Assembly: GCA_047972995.1 (NCBI GenBank)
Contig: JBKEBD010000002.1
Location: forward strand, 186,001-250,000
Source: JBKEDC01 sp047972995
Lineage (GTDB): Bacteria > Bacteroidota > Bacteroidia > Bacteroidales > Prolixibacteraceae
DNA length: 64,000 nucleotides
Direction: 5' to 3'
Under the pieces are notes generated by a model. The model was not told where the DNA came from, ran no database searches, and saw nothing but the letters and a program-made list of their open reading frames with translations. Each line of letters opens with the position of its first letter. The stretch's first letter is position 1. A program made the position numbers and the translations under genes. Positions 17,890-25,673 of this stretch are shown here, in pieces.

Positions 17890-18822
17890 ATGATGGAACA
17901 AGAAAACCTTACTCCAAGCCCTAACAGAAGGGAGCTTGAAGAAGCCCAAGAGAAAAGCAAAAAGCTCAATCTCATCGTTATCTTTTTATCGGTTGGTTTA
18001 GTAATTTTACTTGTGCTGTTTTTCATTCAGCGCAAGAATTCAAATGAGCTCAACCAGATTCTAACGCTGCAAAAAGAAAACTTAGAAACGGAACTTAGCG
18101 ATATGGTGGCGAATTACGACACCTTAAAAACAAGCAATGACACATTGAACTTGCGCTTACATTCGGCTCAAACCGAAGTGAAAGACTTGCTCGATGAAAT
18201 GAGCCGGGTGAAGAAAGCAAACTATGCTCAAATTTCTAAATATCAGAAAGAAATTGGCTCTTTGCGTGAAATCATGCGCAATTATGTGGTGCAGGTAGAT
18301 TCGCTAAATCAACGCAACAAGGCTTTGATGGCTGAAAATGAGCAGGTGAAGCAAGAATATGCTAAAGTGCAAAGCAAAAATGAAAAGCTACAGCAGCAAA
18401 CAAACCAACTTTCACAGGTGGTGAAACAGGCTTCGCAGTTGGAGGCTCGCAACATTCATGTTTATGGGCTAAACTCGCGTGGACGTGAAACGGCGAATAG
18501 TTCGCGTGCTGTGCAGTTGCAAATTCAGCTTTCGCTAAGCAAGAACCTTACAGCTAAAAGAGGTGCTAAGAATGTGTATGTGCGTATTCTCCGACCAGAC
18601 CAAGTGTTGCTCATTCCTACCGATGGCGGTTCTTTCCCTTATGAGGATTTAAATATTCCTTATTCGGCTTTCCGCGAGGTGAACTATGAAGGCAATGAAT
18701 TGACGTTGAATATTTATTGGGACAACGAAGGTTTTGAACCTTTCATGGATGGTAACTACACGGTTGATGTGTTCTGCGATGGCGACAACATTGGCACGGC
18801 ATCGTTCTCTTTTAAACGATAG
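17890..18822 (+). CDS. Coiled-coil protein with one N-terminal membrane anchor, function unknown
   Basis: A 310-residue protein I do not recognise as a characterised family. Residues 1-26 are charged, 27-46 form one membrane helix (LIVIFLSVGLVILLVLFFIQ), and about 50-190 are a long coiled coil rich in Glu, Gln, Lys and Leu. The last 110 residues are predicted beta-rich (VQLQIQLSLSKN, VYVRILRPDQVLLIP, YTVDVFCDGDNIGTASFSF) and look like a small sandwich domain, probably periplasmic. It has its own promoter and terminator, so it is monocistronic. The start is 17890 or the next Met at 17893. A structural or envelope role is possible, but this is only inference from topology. Confidence 0.8.
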   Translation: MMEQENLTPSPNRRELEEAQEKSKKLNLIVIFLSVGLVILLVLFFIQRKNSNELNQILTLQKENLETELSDMVANYDTLKTSNDTLNLRLHSAQTEVKDLLDEMSRVKKANYAQISKYQKEIGSLREIMRNYVVQVDSLNQRNKALMAENEQVKQEYAKVQSKNEKLQQQTNQLSQVVKQASQLEARNIHVYGLNSRGRETANSSRAVQLQIQLSLSKNLTAKRGAKNVYVRILRPDQVLLIPTDGGSFPYEDLNIPYSAFREVNYEGNELTLNIYWDNEGFEPFMDGNYTVDVFCDGDNIGTASFSFKR

Positions 18823-18845
18823 CTTAAAAGATACCAATCTACATT

Positions 18846-18885
18846 AAAACAGCTATTCCTGCTATCGGTGGGGATAGCTGTTTTT
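18846..18885 (+). terminator. Terminator after the coiled-coil protein gene
   Basis: The stem AAAACAGCTAT / ATAGCTGTTTT is followed by further T residues, 24 nt after the stop codon. Confidence 0.85.
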
Positions 18886-19160
18886 GTTTCTGCTCAACTC
18901 TTGCTGTCCGTTTTTAGTTTGGGGCTTAATCCAACACTCACTCCCCCAATTATTTTCAATAAAAAATCGGCTGTTTTTCGGCATCAATGCAACTATAACA
19001 CATTGAAAATAAGCGATAGCATTTTGTATCATCTCCCAAAACTCGAATTGTAGGACACTTTTGTTGATTTTACTTATTGTATTTTTGGGTATCCCTCCGA
19101 GCAACTACATCTTTTCCACCTCACTCAATTGATCTTACTTAGCCTTCATGAAACGAGTAG

Positions 19161-19298
19161 AGATCCGCACAGGAATGGATGCACAAGCATTACAAAGTAT
19201 GGCAGGCTAGAGGCTTGAATCAGACCCAATATTGCCGAGAGAATCATGTTGTGCTTCGACAGTATCGATATTGGGCTAACAAGATCGAAGCGGAATTA
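19161..19298 (+). pseudogene. IS66 TnpA-like (accessory ORF) relic
   Basis: About 46 codons read EWMHKHYKVWQARGLNQTQY, then CRENHVVLRQYRYWANKIEA. This resembles the N-terminal region of the small helper protein TnpA found in IS66-type elements (W, two-helix, then FxYW). The upstream frame is closed by a stop before 19161, and the match stops at about 19298, next to the end of the convergent MaoC gene. No TnpB, TnpC or terminal repeats are present, so this is a fragment. The rest of 18886-19325 shows nothing further. Confidence 0.5.
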
Positions 19299-19325
19299 GT
19301 GTCCTTTATTTTCAAGATGCCAAAA

Positions 19326-19796
19326 CTAGTCTTTCTTGAAATGATAAAGGAAAGTTACCACACCATCGAAGGCTGGCTTTTTACCGCCTTCAATTTCTAG
19401 TTGAATTTTTAGTTGAACACGGCTTATTCCGCGAAGATCTTTAATGTCTTTCAACCACACGTGTGTACGCACTTTGCTATCTACCAACACAGGAGCTCCA
19501 AATTTGAAACTCTCAATGCCATAGTTCACCAACATTACTATATTTTCTACAGTGGCTATTTGTTCCCACATTTTGGGGAGTAACGACAGTGTTAAATATC
19601 CATGAGCAATTGTAGTACCAAATGCACCTTCTGTTTTTGCTCGCTCAGGATCGGTGTGTATCCATTGGTGATCAAGTGTTGAATCGGCAAATAAGTTAAT
19701 CTGCTCTTGAGTGATTTTAAACCATTCTGAATGACCAATTTTCTCGCCTAAAAAAGCAGCGAATTCCTCATGATTTCTAATTACAACTGGGCTCAT
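19326..19796 (-). CDS. MaoC-like (R)-specific enoyl-CoA hydratase
   Basis: Hot-dog fold dehydratase of 156 residues. The catalytic motif is clear: FADSTLDHQWIHTDPERA, with Asp and His of the D-x(4)-H hydratase signature, then FGTTIAHGYLTLSLLP. Enzymes of this group hydrate trans-2-enoyl-CoA to (R)-3-hydroxyacyl-CoA or act on related thioesters. It is a single gene; there is no fatty-acid or polyhydroxyalkanoate operon next to it, so the substrate is undefined. Confidence 0.9.
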   Translation of the reverse strand: MSPVVIRNHEEFAAFLGEKIGHSEWFKITQEQINLFADSTLDHQWIHTDPERAKTEGAFGTTIAHGYLTLSLLPKMWEQIATVENIVMLVNYGIESFKFGAPVLVDSKVRTHVWLKDIKDLRGISRVQLKIQLEIEGGKKPAFDGVVTFLYHFKKD

Positions 19797-19965
19797 AATA
19801 TATAAAGTTTGCTATTTGTCCACGTAAATATAGTGATATTTGATATATCACAACGAATGAATCTTTCTAAATAAGTTTTTTAGGAACAAAGCTTGTTTAG
19901 GGTGCTGCTACTGGCGCATATTTCGGGTTTTCTAGTTTTTTGTCTCCTCTTGTTCGCCTAGAAAC

Positions 19966-19995
19966 AAAAAAACCAGAGATTAATCTCTGGTTTTT
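19966..19995 (-). terminator. Terminator after rpmF
   Basis: A perfect 13-bp stem AAAAACCAGAGAT / ATCTCTGGTTTTT with a 2-nt centre, followed on the minus strand by more T residues. It lies 43 nt downstream of the rpmF stop. Confidence 0.85.
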
Positions 19996-20037
19996 GTATC
20001 ATGTATCTCCATTTTCAGGAAATGTGTTTTGCAGAAA

Positions 20038-20223
20038 TTATACTGCTAAATCTTTTTCGATTGCTAATTTACCACGGTAGTAACCACACTCGCCACATAC
20101 GGTGTGATATTTTACTGTAGCTCCACAGTTTGAACAAGTAGCCAAAGTAGGAACCGCAGCTTTGTGATGAGAACGTCTTTGATCTCTTCTAGCTTTCGAT
20201 GTTTTGTGCTTAGGATGTGCCAT
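20038..20223 (-). CDS. rpmF: 50S ribosomal protein L32
   Basis: Small subunit-interface protein of the large ribosomal subunit. It has 61 residues, starts MAHPKHKTSKARRDQRRSHH, and contains a four-cysteine zinc ribbon (CSNCG and CGECG). It follows yceD by one base, the classic yceD-rpmF pair. The fatty-acid genes (plsX, fabH) that often follow are absent here. Confidence 0.97.
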   Translation of the reverse strand: MAHPKHKTSKARRDQRRSHHKAAVPTLATCSNCGATVKYHTVCGECGYYRGKLAIEKDLAV

Positions 20224-20224
20224 C

Positions 20225-20779
20225 TTACTTTAATTTTTTATCTGTTTCTAATAATTTTTTCAATTCGTTCCATCTAGAATCGGTTGTTTCTTCTTCTTCC
20301 GTTTCCTCTGAGAAATAATTTAAACTCTCTATTCTTTCAATCATTGCAGGATTGCATTGGCTTTTGCCATTTTCATCCTCGGGGTGAACTGTTCTGATGG
20401 GCAAAGCCAAAAGAATATAATCGTATATCATTTGTGCCACATTGATTTGGCTTTCGTTCACATCAACCCAAATCACATCATCGCCTTCTTCAAAGCTTGA
20501 TTCACCATATTTTACATACACCTTTGCCTTGTTTTTTATCGGCTCTGGGTATGTCTCTAAACAGCGGTCGCAAGCCACATAAGCTACACCCTTAACTTTA
20601 AAGTCTAGCGTGAGCAAGTTGCTTTGCTTATCGAGCACCACTTTCACCCGAACGTCACCTTCCTCCACAATACCTCCGTCGAAATATTCGAAAAAGGGTT
20701 TTCCTATCGTATATTCAAACTCTGTTTTGCCTAGAGCTAAGCCTTTAAAGGCAATATTATATGCTGATATTCCACTCAT
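20225..20779 (-). CDS. yceD: YceD/DUF177 family protein, 23S rRNA accumulation factor
   Basis: A 184-residue DUF177 protein, conserved next to rpmF in most bacteria; E. coli YceD is reported to be needed for normal 23S rRNA accumulation. It contains the family features: a central GVAYVACDRCLETYPEPI segment (Cys-x-x-Cys), an acidic stretch and the ending DSRWNELKKLL. The start at 20779 (MSGISAYNIAFKGL) is preferred over an in-frame ATG at 20839, because the extra 20 residues overlap a hairpin and are hydrophobic without family support. Confidence 0.88.
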   Translation of the reverse strand: MSGISAYNIAFKGLALGKTEFEYTIGKPFFEYFDGGIVEEGDVRVKVVLDKQSNLLTLDFKVKGVAYVACDRCLETYPEPIKNKAKVYVKYGESSFEEGDDVIWVDVNESQINVAQMIYDYILLALPIRTVHPEDENGKSQCNPAMIERIESLNYFSEETEEEETTDSRWNELKKLLETDKKLK

Positions 20780-20829
20780 TGCATCAAAAAAGTTTTGCAA
20801 AAGTATGAATTTTACAGTAAACACGAAAG

Positions 20830-20867
20830 AATAACTCAAAAAAATAGTTTTTTTCTTGAGTTATTCA
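20830..20867 (-). terminator. Hairpin between the outer-membrane protein gene and yceD
   Basis: GAATAACTCAA (20830-20840) pairs exactly with TTGAGTTATTC (20857-20867), extended by A/T runs. It is likely the terminator of the barrel gene that stops at 20957, and it also overlaps the yceD leader. Confidence 0.6.
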
Positions 20868-20956
20868 CAATTAATTGTTGATTTTCTGCCAATCAAACGC
20901 TTAACTATGGTAATTTCTACCTTGCGTGGCGTGTTCAACCGAAAAAACGGTTTTGC

Positions 20957-21865
20957 TTACCACAAATTCAATAGGCTCACCCCTATACTAAATGGTGTCA
21001 TTTCGGGACCTCTACCATCTTTAAACAGTTTTGAAAAACTGAAAGTAGCATAGAGCGAGCAGTTATTTCCACCTATTTGCACAATGCCCGAGCCTTTAAA
21101 GGGCTGAATGGCTAAGCTGCCTTTATCTTTGTATTTGGTGTTGTCGGCTTTCACTTTGGTGAGCGATTTAATATTTAATCCACCTACTACACCGGCACTC
21201 ACAAACATTTTATTCCTCCCGTTATTCACAGGAAACTGATATTCCACCATTAGTGGCGCAGTAAGGTAACAAAGCATGAGCTTTGATTTCTTAAAGTCAT
21301 CGTTGGTAACTTCTATTGGATAGATTTGTCCGTCGCTATTCTTATCGATAGTTACGTTATTATCGAATTTGTAGTTGTTCCAGCTAAATCCTAATCCTGT
21401 TACAAGTCCGAAGTTCTGACGCTTGTTTAAAGCAATGTTCCATTCCAAGACATTAAAATTCACTTCTAACGATGCTGCTTGACGTAAATCCATAAATTCG
21501 GAAGGCACATCAGGCACTGGTTCATACATACTATAGTCGGTCTTGCCGAAACCATTTACCCCTATTTGAAACGATGCCCAATGCCCGTTGAAGCGAGCTG
21601 GACGTTTGCTTTTTTCCAATTTCACCCAAGTTTTGGGTTCTTCTTCAATGAAGATGTATCCTCCATGCTCATTTTTTGTTTCTTGTCGACGCACACTTTG
21701 CCCCACAACTACCGATAAGCCGCCCACTCGAACGGTTGTCGTGTCGCATTTCACATTGGTGGAGTCGTTGCCTGAAATATTGGTAATGACCACTTTTTGT
21801 GCATAACTGTTTTGTAGTGTTCCTAGCGCTAGCAAGCAAACAAAACTTAAAAATAAATTCTTCAT
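20957..21865 (-). CDS. Outer-membrane beta-barrel protein (PorT-like)
   Basis: A 302-residue exported protein. Residues 1-22 (MKNLFLSFVCLLALGTLQNSYA) are a signal peptide. From about residue 90 onward, alternating hydrophobic strands predict an eight- to ten-stranded barrel (NFGLVTGLGFSWNNYKF, MFVSAGVVGGLNIKSL, CSLYATFSFSKLF, PFSIGVSLLNLW), ending in the aromatic-terminated strand typical of outer-membrane proteins. A periplasmic segment of about 65 residues precedes the barrel. It lies between yceD and an S41 protease on the same strand; specific function unknown. Confidence 0.75.
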   Translation of the reverse strand: MKNLFLSFVCLLALGTLQNSYAQKVVITNISGNDSTNVKCDTTTVRVGGLSVVVGQSVRRQETKNEHGGYIFIEEEPKTWVKLEKSKRPARFNGHWASFQIGVNGFGKTDYSMYEPVPDVPSEFMDLRQAASLEVNFNVLEWNIALNKRQNFGLVTGLGFSWNNYKFDNNVTIDKNSDGQIYPIEVTNDDFKKSKLMLCYLTAPLMVEYQFPVNNGRNKMFVSAGVVGGLNIKSLTKVKADNTKYKDKGSLAIQPFKGSGIVQIGGNNCSLYATFSFSKLFKDGRGPEMTPFSIGVSLLNLW

Positions 21866-21895
21866 ATGTGTATTTTTTAAAATACGGATGTGGAA

Positions 21896-23533
21896 TTAAT
21901 TTGTTGCAGAAAGATGCTCTTGATAGCTTTTTTCATCGGCCGACAAGCGAACGGCTACGTGCATGGCTTGGTCTATTTCTTGAATAATAGGGTAAAATCC
22001 TACCTCGCCTAGTATATTGCGTGCAATGTAGGCTTTCACCTGTGTTTCAATAATATCACCCGACGCTTTCAAGCCTTGTGCACTTCGTTTAACACCTTCT
22101 TTGCTTGCAAAATCTACAAACTGATTCAAGATTTTTTCTCGCACTAAAAATTTCTCTAATTCTTTAGCCGAATCATATTGGCTCAATTTCTTACGATTAG
22201 CATCAACATAGTCGAGGGCGAAACGATAGGTTAATCCTTTTTGCACAATTTGCGAAAAGTAAGTGCTATATCCTGTGGTATCGACAGGCACAAACACATC
22301 GGGCATAACGCCTCCGCCACCATATACGGTTCTGCCGTTGGTTGTTTCGTAGCGCAAAGAATCGGAGAAGTGGATGCTATCGGCCTGAGCCAATTCACCG
22401 TGTTCTATACGATTAAAGATGTCATGATTATATTCCTCGGTGCCTTCGCTGTAAGGTTTCTGAATGCATCGACCGCTAGGAATATAGTATCTAGCCACGG
22501 TGAGACGGAGAGCCGACCCATCGGTGAATGGCACTTGCTCTTGCACTAATCCTTTTCCGAAAGAGCGGCGACCCACGATAACTGCTCGGTCGTTGTCTTG
22601 CAAAGCTCCCGAAAAAATTTCGCTTGCTGATGCTGAATATTCATCGATAAGCACAATCACTTTCTGATTGCGAAGAACACCTCGCCCATCGGCTTTGCTT
22701 TCGCGTCGTGCTCTGGCTCTTCCTTCGGTATAAACAATCATGGCATCTTTAGGTAGAAATTCATTTACCATTCGAATGACCGAGGTGAGATAGCCTCCTG
22801 GATTTCCACGTAAGTCGATAATGAACTGCGTAGCTCCTTGGTCGATGACGTTCTGGCAGGCAAGCATAAATTCTTGATATGTTTTTTCAGCAAATCGACT
22901 CACTTTTATATATCCTGTGGTATCGTTCAGCATGAAATTAACATCTACACTATATAATGGTATCTCGCCACGTGTAATATCGAACCAAATGGTGTCGTGA
23001 ATACCTTTTCGTTCCACGCCCACTTTCACAGTTGTTCCTTTTTCGCCACGCAGCAGGTTCATTACGGTTTCGTTTTTTACCTTCACCCCGGCAATCAATG
23101 AATCTTCTACCATGGTGATACGGTCGCCCGGTAGCAATCCGAGTTTTTGTGAAGGACCTCCTGAAATAACATCTACCACACGCACGGTATCGTGTTGAAT
23201 AGAGAATTGCACGCCAATACCTCCGAAATTTCCACTCATTTCTTGCGAAATTTCTTGCATATCTTTAGCCGGAATGTAAGCAGAGTGTGGGTCGAGCTCT
23301 TTCAAAACCACAGGGATAACATCTTCTTGCAGTTCTTTTATGTCTATAGAATCTACATACGAGTTGTTTATCAGTTGAAAAACAGCATCGATTTTATTTG
23401 CTCTGCTATAGCTTTTCAACTCCTCAAAATTGATGTTGCTAAAGTTTGGACTTAAAGCTTTGCCAATAAACATACCTAGCACTACGGCGCCAGCTATAAT
23501 TAAAGGTAGCATGATGGAAGTCTTCTTATTCAT
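21896..23533 (-). CDS. S41 family C-terminal processing protease
   Basis: Periplasmic serine protease of the CtpA/Prc family. A signal-anchor covers residues 8-29 (MLPLIIAGAVVLGMFIGKAL), a PDZ domain is at about 90-180 (GNFGGIGVQF, LGLLPGDRITMVEDS), and the S41 core follows. The catalytic Ser lies in DEYSASASEIFSGALQDNDR, with the Lys in RRSFGKGLVQEQ about 25 residues on. The C-terminal extension of roughly 150 residues is normal for Bacteroidetes homologues (545 residues in total). A second member is encoded at 56245-57930. Confidence 0.94.
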   Translation of the reverse strand: MNKKTSIMLPLIIAGAVVLGMFIGKALSPNFSNINFEELKSYSRANKIDAVFQLINNSYVDSIDIKELQEDVIPVVLKELDPHSAYIPAKDMQEISQEMSGNFGGIGVQFSIQHDTVRVVDVISGGPSQKLGLLPGDRITMVEDSLIAGVKVKNETVMNLLRGEKGTTVKVGVERKGIHDTIWFDITRGEIPLYSVDVNFMLNDTTGYIKVSRFAEKTYQEFMLACQNVIDQGATQFIIDLRGNPGGYLTSVIRMVNEFLPKDAMIVYTEGRARARRESKADGRGVLRNQKVIVLIDEYSASASEIFSGALQDNDRAVIVGRRSFGKGLVQEQVPFTDGSALRLTVARYYIPSGRCIQKPYSEGTEEYNHDIFNRIEHGELAQADSIHFSDSLRYETTNGRTVYGGGGVMPDVFVPVDTTGYSTYFSQIVQKGLTYRFALDYVDANRKKLSQYDSAKELEKFLVREKILNQFVDFASKEGVKRSAQGLKASGDIIETQVKAYIARNILGEVGFYPIIQEIDQAMHVAVRLSADEKSYQEHLSATN

Positions 23534-23729
23534 TTGCGCTTTAATATTGGGTATTGGGGTTTGAGAATTTTAAGGGCTGAAAGTTAGTGATAAAAAGCTT
23601 ACAAGCTTTTTAAATGTTGCTCTAATTCTCAATTCATAACTCATTGTTGCTTAGATTAAGGAAATTTAGCGCATATTCTGGTGTTGAAAGGAGGCTTCAA
23701 CGCGATTTTTTATTTCGCTTTGCTCTAAG

Positions 23730-24152
23730 CTATTCTAGATCTACCTGCACAATTTCAACCTTTGCTCGCTGAAGCAGCTCAATGCCGTCTTCCATGCGGT
23801 AGTTATCGAGAAATACCACCCGAGCAATACCCGCCTGAATGATTAGTTTGGCACATTCTAAACAAGGAGAACAAGTAACATATAAGGTGGCACCTTCACT
23901 ACTGTTGTTCGACTTTGCCACTTTGCTAATTGTGTTAGCTTCGGCATGAAGCACATAGGGTTTTGTCCGCCCCGTTTCTCCGTCTTCGCAGCAATTCTCA
24001 AAGCCCGACGGCGTGCCATTGTAACCGTCGGAGATAATCATTTTATCTTTAACCAATAGTGCGCCAACTTGGCGACGAGTGCAATAAGAGTTCTCTGCCC
24101 ACACTTTAGCCATGCGCAGATATCGTTTGTCGAGAAGCTGCTGTTTGCTCAT
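23730..24152 (-). CDS. dCMP deaminase-like zinc deaminase
   Basis: Zinc-dependent cytidine/deoxycytidylate deaminase family protein of 140 residues. The zinc and catalytic residues are visible: His69 and Glu71 in LHAEAN, and Cys97 and Cys100 in TCSPCLECAK. The N-terminal RRQVGALLVKD and NGTPSGFENC segments match the dCMP deaminase/ComEB branch, whose members make dUMP for thymidylate synthesis. It starts 4 nt after the receiver gene stop and is probably co-transcribed with it. Confidence 0.9.
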   Translation of the reverse strand: MSKQQLLDKRYLRMAKVWAENSYCTRRQVGALLVKDKMIISDGYNGTPSGFENCCEDGETGRTKPYVLHAEANTISKVAKSNNSSEGATLYVTCSPCLECAKLIIQAGIARVVFLDNYRMEDGIELLQRAKVEIVQVDLE

Positions 24153-24156
24153 TTCT

Positions 24157-24534
24157 TTATTTTTTATTCACGGTTTGCATTCTAACCATTTGCAACAAAT
24201 CTTCTGCCCTAATGGGTTTCGCCAAATAAGCATCGCAACCACAAGCCAGAGCTTTTTCACGGTCTTCATGCATGGCAAAAGCTGTTTGCGCTACAATTTT
24301 AATTTCCGGATGTGTCATTTTAATTGTTGCCGTAGCCTCAAATCCATTTACATTGGGCATTAACATATCCATTAATATCAAATCAATGTTTGGATTCTCA
24401 TCCACCATGTCGATAGCTTCTTGACCATTCTTTACCCAAATGATGTTCGCGTTCATCTTTTTTAAAACTGCTTTCAGATAAAGATAATTCGACTCTACAT
24501 CTTCGGCAACCAAAATTTGAAGTTTCTTTGTCAT
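24157..24534 (-). CDS. Stand-alone response-regulator receiver protein
   Basis: A single CheY-like receiver domain of 125 residues with no output domain. Acidic pocket Glu11-Asp12, phospho-acceptor Asp56 in LILMDMLMP, switch Thr84 and Lys106 (LAKPI) are all present, so it should be phosphorylatable. No histidine kinase is nearby. Its position 4 nt upstream of the dCMP deaminase-like gene is conserved-looking but the functional link is unknown. Confidence 0.92.
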   Translation of the reverse strand: MTKKLQILVAEDVESNYLYLKAVLKKMNANIIWVKNGQEAIDMVDENPNIDLILMDMLMPNVNGFEATATIKMTHPEIKIVAQTAFAMHEDREKALACGCDAYLAKPIRAEDLLQMVRMQTVNKK

Positions 24535-24800
24535 GTTTTTCTAATTGTGTGATTGCAACCGAGGCTTTAGGTAGCCCTTGCTACAAGGTTTAGGTTTTAG
24601 AGGCTCATATTTATGGCTAATATAAAAACTATATTCCATATAATTACCACAAATAACACATTAAGCTTCATTTTCTTGGAAAGAAGTTAAAACAGTAATT
24701 GCAAATGTGATAATCGCAACTAATTAGGGTTTGTTAGCTTAAAAATGAACGCAAAGGTTTTTGTATGTCAACAAAAAATGTTCAAAATATCAAACCTTTT

Positions 24801-24983
24801 TGGCTCTATGTCGTTTGTAGTGGGTAAAGCTCATCGGGCTTCAATCATAATGATTGAGATTAATCCCCTACGGGGAATAGTGGCGTGAGTATTTTATGTT
24901 ATTAAGATTAATCGCCTACGACGAAGTATTTACACACAAAACGACATAGACCAAAATTACCCACTATATTCGACATAGAGTCA
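24801..24983. repeat. MITE-like element with 27-bp inverted ends
   Basis: The left end 24801-24827 (TGGCTCTATGTCG, then TAGTGGGTAA) is matched in reverse at 24957-24983 with about four mismatches. Inside are two hairpin-like units sharing GATTAATC and CCTACG, and an extra copy of ACGACATAGA near 24940. There is no open frame. It lies in the 750-bp gap between the receiver gene and the small ORF at 25288; the rest of that gap is AT-rich without genes. Confidence 0.55.
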
Positions 24984-25240
24984 TTTTTTTTTGCTTCAAC
25001 ACATTCAACCTTCAATAGCACCAAACAATAAAGTCAATCATTTATAAAGCAAAAGAGCAAAAGAAAACTATAATTTCAATGCGAATAGGCATTAATTGAA
25101 AAACATACAGTCGCAACGTAGGTAAAAACCAATCAATTACAAGGTAATTGTTTCATTATAAGTACTCCGCGCTTTTTAAATTTTCATTAAGCAAGGTACA
25201 CCTTAACAAATAATTAATGTAACATATCAAACAAAAGAAC

Positions 25241-25248
25241 TATCTTTG
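25241..25248 (+). promoter_or_regulatory. -7 box upstream of the small secreted ORF
   Basis: TATCTTTG, an exact TAnnTTTG, is 39 nt before the start at 25288. No clear -33 TTTG is seen. Confidence 0.5.
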
Positions 25249-25287
25249 TGATACTATTATTGAAAATATCGCTAAAATCACAAATTC

Positions 25288-25518
25288 ATGAAACGCTATT
25301 TGCAATCTTTCAGCTACTGTGCTGCCATCGCTTTTATTCTATTTTTGGCTAGTACACACAACGACAAAGCCACGGCATTTGCTTTTGAAACCTCAAAAAC
25401 AAATACACTAGCTAACCCATCGGCACTCAACACCCTGCCAATCGCCTGGGTAGATTCGCTAGATGTTACGAACCCACATGGAATTAAGACTTTAACACGA
25501 AACCTTACCATGCGTTAG
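25288..25518 (+). CDS. Small predicted secreted protein, unknown function
   Basis: A 76-residue ORF, MKRYLQSFSYCAAIAFILFL and onward, with a basic start and a hydrophobic core (about residues 8-22) typical of a signal peptide. The mature part of about 45 residues is polar and has no recognisable motif. Support for a real gene comes from its bracket: a -7 promoter box 39 nt upstream and a strong terminator 22 nt downstream. I do not recognise the family. An alternative is a small RNA transcribed from the same promoter. Confidence 0.5.
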   Translation: MKRYLQSFSYCAAIAFILFLASTHNDKATAFAFETSKTNTLANPSALNTLPIAWVDSLDVTNPHGIKTLTRNLTMR

Positions 25519-25540
25519 TGTTATTTTAACAAAAAAACAA

Positions 25541-25572
25541 CACAAGCCACTTCAACGGAGAAGTGGCTTGTG
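25541..25572 (+). terminator. Terminator after the small secreted ORF
   Basis: A 13-bp perfect stem CACAAGCCACTTC / GAAGTGGCTTGTG with a short AACGGA loop, flanked by A-rich and T-rich sequence. Confidence 0.85.
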
Positions 25573-25673
25573 CTGTTTCTACCCCTCTCGCTTTGTCTAG
25601 AAACACCGAAAAATTCCATTAGTAACCTGAGGCAAAAGCTTATCCGAAATTCAGGTTTTTAATATGCCGATAA

